Part shown: positions 26,113 through 36,600 of the stretch, in pieces
How positions within the stretch are numbered: the stretch's first letter is position 1
How the letters are laid out: the number at the start of each line of letters is the position of its first letter
Assembly (NCBI GenBank): GCA_029260595.1
Contig: JAJDCY010000021.1
Span: 84,650 to 148,649, forward strand
DNA from: Phycisphaeraceae bacterium
Lineage (GTDB): Bacteria; Planctomycetota; Phycisphaerae; Phycisphaerales; Phycisphaeraceae
DNA length: 64,000 nt
Direction: 5' to 3'
Program-made: the position numbers and the translations under genes
Notes under the pieces: model-generated
The model's database searches: none
The model's input: the letters and a program-made list of their open reading frames with translations, nothing else
What the model was told of the DNA's origin: nothing

Positions 26113-29100
26113 CTACCCCCCGATCGTCACATCCGTTCGCCGCGACGCATCCGCCTCCACCGTTATCTCAAACTCGACCGGCTCGATCCGATCACTCTCA
26201 TGCACCGCTTCGAGCGTGTATGTCCCCGCCGGCAGCCCCTTGATCTCGAACCGCCCCTGCGCATCGCTCACAAAAAAGTACGGGTGACTCACCACGTGTA
26301 CATACGCCTTCATCCACGGGTGCACATCACACTTAAACGGCACGCCCCTCTCCGCCTTGGTGAACCGCTTCGACGCCTCCATCCCCTTCACCGGCATGCC
26401 CTCGTTAAAACCACTGTTTTCTTTCGGCTGACAGTTCACATTGTGCAGCGTGTTGTCGCTGTTCAAAATCTTCAACTCCTGCCCCACCTGCACCCCCAGC
26501 ACGTGAGGCACATACAAACACCCCGCCTGATCCAGCACAGCCGCCTGCCCCGGCGGGTCGTACACCTGTGCCGTCACCAACCCGCCCTTCACATGCACAA
26601 ACACATTCTGCACGGACATATCATCATTCACCACCAGCGAATCGCTCAGCACCCGCTCCCCACGGTGCGCTTTGTCGCAGAACGCGTCCGACCCCATCCG
26701 CACCGGCTTCCGCCGCGGCGCCTTATCCCCCCCGAACCGCACCACACCAACCACCCGCCCCATCCCTCCCCCGTCGTACGCAGCCGTCGCCTCCTCATGG
26801 AAACCCTCAATCACCGCTGCAACCACAACCGGTGCTTCAACCGCCGCCTGCTCACCCCCACCCGACTCACTACCTGCTTGTTTTGTGCCCTCGGTGCCCG
26901 ACCCGGTGTTCGATCCACTTTCCGGTCCAGCGTCCGCCGACTCGCCACCACCTTCAACCACCGCCTCAACCACAGGCCGCTCAAGCGGCGCCAACTCCAC
27001 CGCCTCCGGCTCAACCCCGTACAGCCGCTCCGCACTCGGCGTCACGTTCCACCGCCCCGCCGAATACAGATAACCCATCAAGAACTCGCGCTGCTGCTCG
27101 CCCGAATACCCGTACTTCGTCTCCATCGGCCCCTTGACCTGCACCGGGTACTTCGAAAACGCCGAGTGCCCGCCCGCAAACCACTGCGGCATCTTCGTCC
27201 CAGGCTGTATCGTGTTCGGCTCCTGCATCCACGCATCAACCCAATCCCACCGCAACCGAAACGCCGTGTGCGACAAGTTCGGCGCCGTGTACACCGGCCC
27301 AACCGGCGCGGCCTCGCCACCACCCTCATCACCCCCGTAATCATCACCCCCGTAGTCATCCCCACCGTAGTCGTCTTCCTCGTCCCCGTACTCGTCCTCG
27401 TACCCATCCCCGTCGTCCTCGAACGCTGCGACCGCACCCGCATCCGGGTTGTCCAGCTTCCATAGCTCCAGCAGTTTGTCTTCCTCACCCAACGCGTGGC
27501 ACTGATAGCACCGCAACTCCCGGAACAACGCCTCCCCGCGCACAAACGCCTCCGTCCCCACCTCCGCCGCCGGCGCCTGCGTATACGGATACGCCACGTC
27601 GTTGAGCCCCTCAAGGAACCGAACATCCCCAACCACCCTCTCCCACAGCACCCGCCGCTCGGTCAGCGACGTCGTCTGCTCATCAAAGTCACGCGCCCGC
27701 GCCAGGTCCGCCATCAACGCGAACGCCTTCAGGTGTGCCACCTCGCGTGCCACACCCGACCGCGTAAACCAATCCTTATCACCCGGGTTCATCCCCCGGT
27801 ACGCCTCAACCTTGTCCAGCCACGGCGTCAGCCGCTGCGACAGCCCCTGGCTCCAACCCGCGAAGTAACCCGACAACCCGCCCGCATGCGCATCGGTCAT
27901 CGGGAAGCTCGGCATCCGCACATCCAACCAGGGCCGCAACTCCCGCACATCCAGCAGAAAATCAAATAACCAGTCCGGCTGCGTCTTCGACCCCTGCCCG
28001 AACAACGAAGGCGGCGCATTATTCAGATTCTCGTAGTTGATCCCACCGTCCGGGTACCGCACCGCGAACGATTCCCACACCCGCGGCTCGTTCCCCTCGA
28101 TGTTGTGACAACCGTAACAGTTGTACAGCGCCGCCAACTGCCGCCCGCGGATCACACGCATCTTCGCATCGTCCGCCGTCGCCCGGCGCATCTGCTCCGA
28201 CACCAGCGGCCGGCGGATACTCGTCACATACGTCGTGATCGCCCGCACCTGCCGGTCATTCAAAAAGAACTTCGGCATCTTCAGCTTGTCATAAGCCCGC
28301 CCCACCGCGTCCCGCTCAACGTCAAACCCGCCGCCCTCACCCACCGACCCATCCAATGCCGCCCGCCCACGGTCGTACACCCGCGGGTTGTGCAGCTTGT
28401 GATAAAGCCAAGGCCGCCGCTCCAGATCCATCACTTCCCACTTGACGTCGCGCTGCCCGATCTTCGCGCTCGCGTGCGTCACCTGCGGCGCGCCCGCCTC
28501 CAATCCCTCGTGCGCAACCTTCCACACCGGTGATGGCTGTTCGCGCTCACGATCAAACATGTGATCGAAGTACCCAAAGTCCAACTTGTGAGGATCCTTC
28601 AACCCCCACTCGTTCAGGTCCGTACACGCCGATGCCGCCTGCTCAAATTCATTGATCTGGTGACAGCCGTTGCACCCATAGTGCGCGACCATCTTCTTCC
28701 CGAGGAACGACAACATCTGCTCGTCTGACATCGCCGCGACGCCGTCGCGCGCATCCGCCAGCGTCCCGCCCGCCGACTCAATCTGCGCCACCAGCTCCGC
28801 CAGCATCGCCTTCGACGCCCCATCCAACGCAGGCCGCCCGGCCTCATCAAATCCGAATGCATCGGCCTCGTAACCAGGCCGCTCCAGCGTCAACAGATAC
28901 GCCGTCAGATCGTTCGCCTCGGTCTCGCTCAACCGGAAACTCGGCATGATCGTGTAGCCCGAGTAATGACTCGGGTTGATCAGCCAGTCGTACAGCCAAC
29001 GCCTCGCCTCGCCCTCGGTCCGCCCGGCCTTGAGCTTCGTCCCCACGCCCGACAGCTCCGGCCCGGTCCGCTCGATCCGATCCTCTAAGTGCTCCAGCGC

Positions 29101-31449
29101 ATAAACATGACGCTGGTTGTAACTCATCGCCTCGAATTTCTGCTTCGCCTCACCCTCATCCAACCCCGCACGCTCGGCCAGATCCGTAAGGATCCAACCC
29201 TCCCCGTCCTCGGTCATGTTCGTGTGACACGCGACACAACCGACGGCTTTGAACAGCGCCCGCCCAGCCGCCACATCCCCCGGGTCCTCCGGCGCCTCCA
29301 CAGGCCGATACGGCACGACACCGGCACCCGGCTTCGACTCACGCAGGAAGTGGGTGATCGCCGTCACCTCCGTCCGCGTCCGCAAGATGTCCACCGGCGC
29401 CGAGTTGTTCTCCAGCATGAAGTAATGAGGCATCTTCGTCATCGGACGAAACGCCTTGGGCGCCCACACCCACGACGCCGTCATCGACGCCGACAACTTC
29501 TCTTTCACATGCGCCAGGCTCGGCCCGACCTTCTTGATATCCAGGTCGTCCTCGAGCGATTCCACCGCGTGACAATTGATGCACCCGACCTGCGCGAATA
29601 GCTGCCGCCCCTCGAACAGCCGCGGCGCCTCCTCGGCGATGTCGTAGATCTCTTCGTGACACTTGTTGCAACTGGACTCGATGTAGTCCAGCGCGTGCAT
29701 CGGCTTTTCCCAGTGCATGAAGTGGATCGCGTGCCACCCGTACCGCTTGCCCCAGTAGTCCGCCTGACGCACCGCCGCGAACGACTCGCCCCCGCGCCCG
29801 GGGTGCGTGTACGAAACCGCGTGCCCACCATCCGCCCGCACCGGCGCGAACGGCGCCGGATGCCCCGGCCCCGTCAGCTTCACATCGTCATGCGTGTAAC
29901 CCGCTTCAACCACCTCGTGCCCGTCCGTGCCCGCATGCCCGCCCCCGTGCGAACCGTCCTCACCCGCGGCCGCACCCACCAGAAAGTCCGGCACGACCGC
30001 ACCGGTCTTCGCATCCACCCAAACCTCGCGTGGCATGTGCGCGGTGTGTTCAAACAACGTCTCCTCGCCCGAACCCTCGTGACACGACGTACACCCAACC
30101 TCCTGAATCGGGTGTGCCGACTCGGGATGCGCATACAACTCCTCGCCCGGGTGCCCGAGCATCACCGAGTCCGTACTAAGCGTGCCCAGCCCCTCGTCTG
30201 CGCGAAACCCGTTGTACCGCTCGATCAACGACACCCGATACAAGCGCTCTAACGCATCGAACGACTCCCCACCCACCGCGTGCTCGATCGCCGCCTTCAC
30301 CGCTTCCGCATAGCCGCGCGCCGGCAACTGCCACTCGCGCACCCGCACCGCCGCGTCCGCATCATCCACCAGCCCCGCAATCCGCTCGAGCTCCGCCGCC
30401 AGGTCCGCCCCATCGCCCAACGGCTCCATCCCCGCACGCCCGCGCAGCGCATTGATCCGCTCAACCGCCTCTGCCTGCGCTCCCTCCAACGGCACCCCCG
30501 CCGCCTCGGCCGCCCCCACCCAGAACCCCACCATCACCACAGGCCGATCCACCGCGTCGACATCCTGCCCCTCGTACGACGCCACCTGCAGCTCAACAAA
30601 ACCCACCAGATTCCCCGGCTCAAACGCCGGGTTATCAATATTCACGTGGCAGGTGTTGCAACGATCGATCGTCTCGACCGTCAGAAAGTTCAAATCCGTC
30701 CGCACATCCGGCACGACCACCTGCCGCACCTTCTCCGACGGGTTGAACCAATCCAGCAGCGGCGCGTTGCGCACCCGCTCGCTGATCCCCGCCGCACCCT
30801 GCGGCGCCAGCGCCGCGATCTTCTCAATCAGCGTGTCCCGCTGACGCGTCAGCTCGGCTCTCTCTTTCTCCAACTCGCTAACAACCGCCTCCGCATCGCG
30901 TATCCCCTGCTTCAGCCGCGACACCTCCGCCTGCTTCTCAACGATCAGCGAATTCTTGCCCTCAAAATCCAGCGCCACTTCATCCAGCTTCTCGCGCAGC
31001 GCCCGCGCCGGCTCCGAGCCCTCCCCGTGGCTCATCACCGCGCGTTCCAACTGCTGTGTAAGCGGCCCGATCTGCCCCTTCACCGCCGCCGCCGGCAGGG
31101 ACATCTTCCCTAGCTCGCGTTCCAGGTCCGCGATCCGCTGCTCGGCCTCGGCGATCGTCTGCCCACTCAGCGCCTCGACCCCGCCGCTCTGCAGCTCCGC
31201 GCTGACCTGCTCGATCCGCTGCTCTAGCTTTTTAAGGTCCTTCTCCTGCGCCGCGCTCAACGCCCGACCCGCCGCGTCGATCGCCATCGCCGCTTCCCAC
31301 GACCGCCCCTGCTGCTGATACCCCCGCCACGCCCGCGTGTGGTCCGCGACCACCAGCCACAGCGTCGACACCAACAGAACCACCGCCGAAACGGCGAACA
31401 CCGCGTTTAGCCGTTTGATGTTCCAGAGCGTATCGGTAGGTACGGGCAT
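26113..31449 (-). CDS. Giant membrane-anchored octahaem cytochrome c fused to a C-terminal cupredoxin domain
   Basis: With the ATG at 31449 the product has 1778 residues. In order: one membrane anchor (about 13-34), a long coiled coil (about 50-215), then eight CxxCH haem sites at about 264, 453, 594, 623, 738, 926, 1111 and 1314. Five Met-Pro pairs of the kind that supply the distal Met ligand follow haem modules (KMPHY, IMPSF, KMPKF, RMPSF, KMPQW). An Asp/Gly/Tyr repeat (about 1345-1378) and a low-complexity linker (about 1500-1545) lead to a cupredoxin domain (about 1560-1778) with copper ligands His1669, Cys1707, His1710 and Met1713. The frame continues to a GTG at 31503, but the ATG leaves a better anchor. 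First gene of the oxidase operon; it probably passes electrons from the membrane side to the oxidase. Confidence 0.92.
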   Translation of the reverse strand: MPVPTDTLWNIKRLNAVFAVSAVVLLVSTLWLVVADHTRAWRGYQQQGRSWEAAMAIDAAGRALSAAQEKDLKKLEQRIEQVSAELQSGGVEALSGQTIAEAEQRIADLERELGKMSLPAAAVKGQIGPLTQQLERAVMSHGEGSEPARALREKLDEVALDFEGKNSLIVEKQAEVSRLKQGIRDAEAVVSELEKERAELTRQRDTLIEKIAALAPQGAAGISERVRNAPLLDWFNPSEKVRQVVVPDVRTDLNFLTVETIDRCNTCHVNIDNPAFEPGNLVGFVELQVASYEGQDVDAVDRPVVMVGFWVGAAEAAGVPLEGAQAEAVERINALRGRAGMEPLGDGADLAAELERIAGLVDDADAAVRVREWQLPARGYAEAVKAAIEHAVGGESFDALERLYRVSLIERYNGFRADEGLGTLSTDSVMLGHPGEELYAHPESAHPIQEVGCTSCHEGSGEETLFEHTAHMPREVWVDAKTGAVVPDFLVGAAAGEDGSHGGGHAGTDGHEVVEAGYTHDDVKLTGPGHPAPFAPVRADGGHAVSYTHPGRGGESFAAVRQADYWGKRYGWHAIHFMHWEKPMHALDYIESSCNKCHEEIYDIAEEAPRLFEGRQLFAQVGCINCHAVESLEDDLDIKKVGPSLAHVKEKLSASMTASWVWAPKAFRPMTKMPHYFMLENNSAPVDILRTRTEVTAITHFLRESKPGAGVVPYRPVEAPEDPGDVAAGRALFKAVGCVACHTNMTEDGEGWILTDLAERAGLDEGEAKQKFEAMSYNQRHVYALEHLEDRIERTGPELSGVGTKLKAGRTEGEARRWLYDWLINPSHYSGYTIMPSFRLSETEANDLTAYLLTLERPGYEADAFGFDEAGRPALDGASKAMLAELVAQIESAGGTLADARDGVAAMSDEQMLSFLGKKMVAHYGCNGCHQINEFEQAASACTDLNEWGLKDPHKLDFGYFDHMFDREREQPSPVWKVAHEGLEAGAPQVTHASAKIGQRDVKWEVMDLERRPWLYHKLHNPRVYDRGRAALDGSVGEGGGFDVERDAVGRAYDKLKMPKFFLNDRQVRAITTYVTSIRRPLVSEQMRRATADDAKMRVIRGRQLAALYNCYGCHNIEGNEPRVWESFAVRYPDGGINYENLNNAPPSLFGQGSKTQPDWLFDFLLDVRELRPWLDVRMPSFPMTDAHAGGLSGYFAGWSQGLSQRLTPWLDKVEAYRGMNPGDKDWFTRSGVAREVAHLKAFALMADLARARDFDEQTTSLTERRVLWERVVGDVRFLEGLNDVAYPYTQAPAAEVGTEAFVRGEALFRELRCYQCHALGEEDKLLELWKLDNPDAGAVAAFEDDGDGYEDEYGDEEDDYGGDDYGGDDYGGDEGGGEAAPVGPVYTAPNLSHTAFRLRWDWVDAWMQEPNTIQPGTKMPQWFAGGHSAFSKYPVQVKGPMETKYGYSGEQQREFLMGYLYSAGRWNVTPSAERLYGVEPEAVELAPLERPVVEAVVEGGGESADAGPESGSNTGSGTEGTKQAGSESGGGEQAAVEAPVVVAAVIEGFHEEATAAYDGGGMGRVVGVVRFGGDKAPRRKPVRMGSDAFCDKAHRGERVLSDSLVVNDDMSVQNVFVHVKGGLVTAQVYDPPGQAAVLDQAGCLYVPHVLGVQVGQELKILNSDNTLHNVNCQPKENSGFNEGMPVKGMEASKRFTKAERGVPFKCDVHPWMKAYVHVVSHPYFFVSDAQGRFEIKGLPAGTYTLEAVHESDRIEPVEFEITVEADASRRTDVTIGG

Positions 31450-31884
31450 GCCGTTGTCGCTTTGAGAACCCCGTTTGGCGGCCGGGCCATGCGCCCAACC
31501 CACCCCGACCCTCGGTCACCATTACCCCGCCCCACCCCCGACCTCACCCGCCTCACCGCCGCAAACCATCGACCGGGACTCGACCAAACCGGGCCCCGTC
31601 CCTGGGGGCGACTTTGTACTTCCTTTTGCGACCAGCCGCAACGCACCAACACCTTGTCAACGCTCACCGCAATGATCGGTCACCGCCACCATCAACCGTC
31701 CCGATCCTCGATCGTGCCGTGCCGCTTCGACTCCCCGCGCCCTATCCGCACCCTATATAGGCACGCCCGCGCCCAACCGCCCCACACCCACACAAAACCC
31801 CTCCCCACCGATGCGGGCCAACTCGACAACATTCCGACCCTCTTCCAATCGGCAATCCGTCCCCAACTTGCCTAGAATCGCTCC
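31450..31884. other. Divergent intergenic region between the respiratory operon and cimA
   Basis: About 435 bp without a convincing gene. It should hold the promoter of the large - strand operon. A perfect palindrome CCTATATAGG lies at 31752-31761, a possible operator or overlapping -10 box. No terminator or RNA gene is seen. Confidence 0.4.
31849..31878 (+). promoter_or_regulatory. Candidate promoter of cimA predicting a leaderless transcript
   Basis: TCGGCA (31849-31854), 18 nt, TAGAAT (31873-31878), then exactly six bases before the ATG at 31885. No Shine-Dalgarno sequence is present, which fits a transcript beginning at the start codon. Confidence 0.45.
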
Positions 31885-33540
31885 ATGCCCGAACCGTCCC
31901 AACAACCCCACACCGACCCCACACCCCCCGAGCCCCGCCGCATCGAGATCTACGACACCACCCTGCGCGACGGCACGCAGGGCGAGGGCGTCTCCTTCAG
32001 CCTCGTCGACAAACTCAAAATCGCCCGCCACCTCGATGCCCTCGGCGTCGACTTCATCGAGGGCGGCTACCCCCTTTCCAACCCCAAAGACCACGCCTTC
32101 TTCACCGAAGCCGCCAAGCTCACCCTCAAGCACGCCCGCATCTGCGCCTTCGGCATGACCCGCCGACGCGGCGTCGTACCCGCCGCCGACCCGGGCATGA
32201 CCGCCCTGATCGACTCGCAGGCGCCCGTAATCACAATAGTAGGCAAGAGTTGGGATCTTCATGTCGACGACGTCCTCGCCGTCTCTCGCCAAGAAAATCT
32301 CGAGATGATCGCCGAGTCCGTCGCCCACTGCCGGGCCGCCGACCGCGAAGTCATCTACGACGCCGAGCACTTCTTCGACGGCTACCGCGCCAACCCCGCC
32401 TACGCCCTGGACACACTCCGCGCCGCCCACGACGCCGGTGCCGCCCGACTGGTCCTCTGCGACACCAACGGCGGCTCCCTGCCCGAGTGGATCACCCAGA
32501 CCGTCCGCGCCGTCGCCGACGCCTTGCCCAACACCGGCATCGGCATCCACACCCACAACGACGCCGGGCTCGCCGTCGCCAACTCGCTCGCCGCCGTCCA
32601 CGCCGGCGCCTGCCAGGTCCAGGGCACCATCAACGGCATCGGCGAGCGCTGCGGCAACGTCGACCTCACCACCGTCGCCGCCAACCTCCGGCTCAAGATG
32701 GGCATGGACTGCCTGCGCGGCGACTCCATCGAGCGCCTCACCGAGACCAGCCGCCTGGTCTACGAACTGGCCAACATGAACCTCCCACGCAGCCAACCCT
32801 TCGTCGGCACCGCCGCCTTCGCCCACAAAGGCGGCATGCACGTCCACGCCGTCCAGAAAGTCACCCGCGCCTACGAACACATCGACCCCGAGTGCGTCGG
32901 CAACAACCGCCGCGTCCTCGTCAGCGAGCTAAGCGGTGCCAGCAACATCTCCGCCGCACTCGGCAAAAAATTCGACATCGCCGACGACAAAGAAACCCAG
33001 CGCAAAGTCCTCGAACGTGTCCAGGACCTCGAGCACCAGGGCTACCAGTTCGAAGCCGCCACCGCCAGCTTCGAATTGCTCGTGCACGAACAACTCGGCA
33101 CACGCCCGACCTTCTGGAAGCTCGATCACTACCGCTGCGTCGTCCTCAAACGCGACAGCCTCACCCCCGTCACCGAAGCCACCGTCAAGCTCAAGATCAA
33201 TAACCGCACCGAGCACCACGTCGCCGAGGGCGACGGCCCGGTCAACGCACTCGACGGCGCCCTGCGTAAATGCCTCGCCGCTACCCACCCCAAACTCCAA
33301 GCCGTCCACCTGCGCGACTACCGCGTCCGCGTCGTCAACCCCACCGCCGAGTCCGCCGCCAAGGTCCGCGTCATCGCCGAGTTCGCCGTCACCACCCCAG
33401 GCCAATCCCCCGACGACCCACCCGCCACCCGCTACTTCGCCACCGTCGGCGTCAACGAAAACATCATCGACGCCTCCTGGCAAGCCCTCACCGACGCCTT
33501 CGCCTACCACCTGATCGAATCCGGTGAAACCGGCAAATAG
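31885..33540 (+). CDS. cimA: (R)-citramalate synthase, DRE-TIM family
   Basis: The 551-residue product shows the DRE-TIM metallolyase motif YDTTLRDGTQGEG. The metal-binding GIHTHNDAGLAVANSL and the family line GTINGIGERCGNVDLTT follow, and then the C-terminal LeuA-type regulatory domain (about 420-545). Sequence details such as FIEGGYPLSNPKD and the catalytic region point to the citramalate synthase branch (acetyl-CoA plus pyruvate, the pyruvate route to isoleucine) and not to 2-isopropylmalate synthase. The regulatory domain suggests feedback control by an amino acid, normally isoleucine. It is expressed from its own promoter and is not flanked by other branched-chain genes. Confidence 0.9.
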   Translation: MPEPSQQPHTDPTPPEPRRIEIYDTTLRDGTQGEGVSFSLVDKLKIARHLDALGVDFIEGGYPLSNPKDHAFFTEAAKLTLKHARICAFGMTRRRGVVPAADPGMTALIDSQAPVITIVGKSWDLHVDDVLAVSRQENLEMIAESVAHCRAADREVIYDAEHFFDGYRANPAYALDTLRAAHDAGAARLVLCDTNGGSLPEWITQTVRAVADALPNTGIGIHTHNDAGLAVANSLAAVHAGACQVQGTINGIGERCGNVDLTTVAANLRLKMGMDCLRGDSIERLTETSRLVYELANMNLPRSQPFVGTAAFAHKGGMHVHAVQKVTRAYEHIDPECVGNNRRVLVSELSGASNISAALGKKFDIADDKETQRKVLERVQDLEHQGYQFEAATASFELLVHEQLGTRPTFWKLDHYRCVVLKRDSLTPVTEATVKLKINNRTEHHVAEGDGPVNALDGALRKCLAATHPKLQAVHLRDYRVRVVNPTAESAAKVRVIAEFAVTTPGQSPDDPPATRYFATVGVNENIIDASWQALTDAFAYHLIESGETGK

Positions 33541-33637
33541 CACCCCCCGTCGACGCGAAAATTGTGCAATCCCACGCACCATCGCGTTGACCTTGCGGTA
33601 CCTCAGGTGAACAATACTTTGCGTCACCGATCGCCTC

Positions 33638-36600
33638 GTGACCCCAACCGCCTCATCACACCGCCATCGCGGGGGAGACTCGCACATCACCACAACACCA
33701 ACCGCCAACCCCAACGCCGCTCACAACATCGCCGCCGCCCTCGCTGTCGCGCTGCTCATCTGCCGCACGCCACCGCTCGCCGCACAGATCACCCTCGACG
33801 GCACCGTCGGCCCCCCCGGCCCACTGCCCGGCCCCAACTTCCTCATCCCCGCCGCCGTAGGCCAAACCCAGGGCCCCAACCTCCTGCACAGCTTCGCTGA
33901 CTTCAACATCGCCCCAGGCCAGTCCGCCACCTTCGCCGGCCCCACCACCATCCAGAACATCATCGCCCGCGTCACCGGCGGCACCGCTTCCAACATCCAA
34001 GGCACAATCGCCTCGACGATCGACGGCGCCAACCTCTTCCTTATTAACCCCTACGGCATCGTCTTCGGCCCGGGCGCCCAGCTCGACCTCTCCGGCGACT
34101 TCACCGCCACCACCGCGCACACAATCGACCTCGCCGACGGCGGCCTCATCGACGCCCGCACCCCCGCCAACACCGTCCTCACCAGTGCCCACCCCACCGC
34201 CTTCGGCTTCCTCCCCACCGCCTCAACCACCACCGCCGCCCCCATCACCGTCGACCAAGCCTCCCTCGCCCTCACCGACGACCACTCCCTCACACTCATC
34301 GGCGGCGACACCGACATCGCCGGCAACAGCTCATTCCTGGACATCGTTCTGATCAACGAATCCGCGTTACTCCGCACCGAAGCCGGCCGTCTGCACATCG
34401 TCGCCGTCGCCTCGCCCGGCACCGTGACACTCAATACAACCGCCCCGCCCGACACCGACTCGTTTTCTGCGCTCGGCGACGTCCACATCCGCGACGGCGC
34501 CCTGGTCCGCACCGACGGCTCAAACCCCCTAATGTCCACCGGCCCCGACAAAGCGAACCTCACGATCGTCGCGGACAGACTCCGCGTCTCCCAGGCAATC
34601 ATCCACACCTTCGGCGGCAACGCACCCGACACAGGTGCGATCTACATCACCGCCGACCACATCGAGCTGACCAACCAAGCCGGTGTGTTCACCGGCCCGG
34701 GCTTCGGCGGAACCGGAACAAGAACCGCCCCGATCAACATCCACGCCACCCGATTGCAAGTCACCGACGACGCCAAAATCCGTTCCACCGGCGAGAACCC
34801 GGGCGCAAGCGACATCAACATCACCGCCGACCAGATCCACATCGAGCGAAGCTACTCCGCCGTCTTCAGCTCGGTCAGCTCGGGCTCCCAACCAGGCGGC
34901 GACATCAACATCGATGCACACCTCCTGGCGATCGACGACATCGCCGGCATCGAAACCGACACCTTCGGCACCCCGCCCGGCGGCAACATCAACATCGCCG
35001 CCGACACCATCAACCTCAGCAACCACGCAAAAATCGGGACCAACTCCACCTCCAACGGCGCCGGTGGCGGCATCAGCATCAACGCCACCACACTGCTCCT
35101 CGATGCCGATTCGTCCGTCACCGCCAACACACTGAATATCGGTGACGCCGGCCCCATCGATATCACCGCAACCGACATCGGCCTCGCCCAGGGCGCTCAG
35201 ATCCTCTCGACCACCAGCGGCGCAGGCCGCGGTGCCGACATCACCGTATTCACCGACGCACTCGAACTGGACTCCGACTCGGCCCTACGCCTCCAGACGA
35301 CAGGCCCCGCCGACGCCGGCGATATCCTCGTCTTCGCCAACCACATCAACATCGCCGACCACGCCGCGATCACCGCGCACAGCCTCGACTCGACCGGCGG
35401 CAGCCTCGGCCGCATCGACATCCTTACTAACTCGCTGTCCATCACCGGCGTCAGCGGCGCCATGATGGGCGACCCCACCACCGGCATCACCGCCACCTCC
35501 GGCGATGGCCGCGGCGCACCCGGCCACATCACCGTCACCACCACCCAGCTCACGCTCACCGACGGCGCCAACCTCGGCTCACGCGTCTTCGGCACCGACC
35601 CGGGCGCACCGATCGACATCCTCGCCGACGACATCACCCTCACCGACGGCGGCCGCATCGCCACCAACACCCACGCACAGGGCAACGCCGGCGACATCAC
35701 CATCAACACCACCACCCTCACCACCGCACGCGCCGGCGCCTTCATTAACTTTCAAAACAACGGCACCTCCGGCGTCATCTCCCAGACCAACCCCGACGCC
35801 ACCGGCCGCGCCGGCGGCATCTCTATCAGCGCCACCGACATCGACATCGCCACCGGTGGCATCATCGCCATCGACACCTTCAGCACCGCCAACGCCAGCG
35901 ACATCGAGATCAACACCGCCACCCTCTCACTGACCGGCACGGACCTGGCACTGGCTAAAATCCTCGACGCACTCGGCGTCGAGATCGCCCTCTCCGCATC
36001 CGCCGCCATCTTCACACGCTCCACCGGCGTCCCACTCGCCAAAGCCGCCTCCGGCAACGCCGGACAGATCATCATCAACGCCGACCACATCCACCTCGCA
36101 GACTCCGCCCTGATCGCCACCGCCACCACCACCCCCGGCGAGGGCGGAAGCATCGACATCACCACCGACCGCCTCCACATCACCAACGAAGCGTCCATCT
36201 TCACCCGCAGCATCCGCTCCACCGCCGCCGTCCCCGCCGACATCAACGCACACGCCAACCAATCAATCACCATCGACCGCGGCGGCCGCGTCTCCGTCGC
36301 CGCCGACAACAGCGTCGGTGGCAACATCGACCTCTCGTCCGGCAGCACCATCATCCTCGACAACGCCACCATCACCGCCCAAGCCGCCGTCGACGGCGGC
36401 AACATCCGACTCACCGCCCCGCACCTCATCCAGGCCACCAACTCCGACATCACCGCCGGCGCCGTCTTCAACGGCGGCAACGTCACCATCGACCCCGTCT
36501 TCGTCATCCTCAACAACTCACTCATCGCCGCCAACGCCGTCTTCGGCACAGGCGGCGTCATCACCATCATCGCCGACGCCCTGATCATCTCCGCCGACAC

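Noticed and set aside
31752..31761. Palindrome CCTATATAGG as an established operator
   Set aside because: Only one 10-bp copy in an intergenic region; a related TATATA also occurs elsewhere by chance, so it is noted but not called a binding site.
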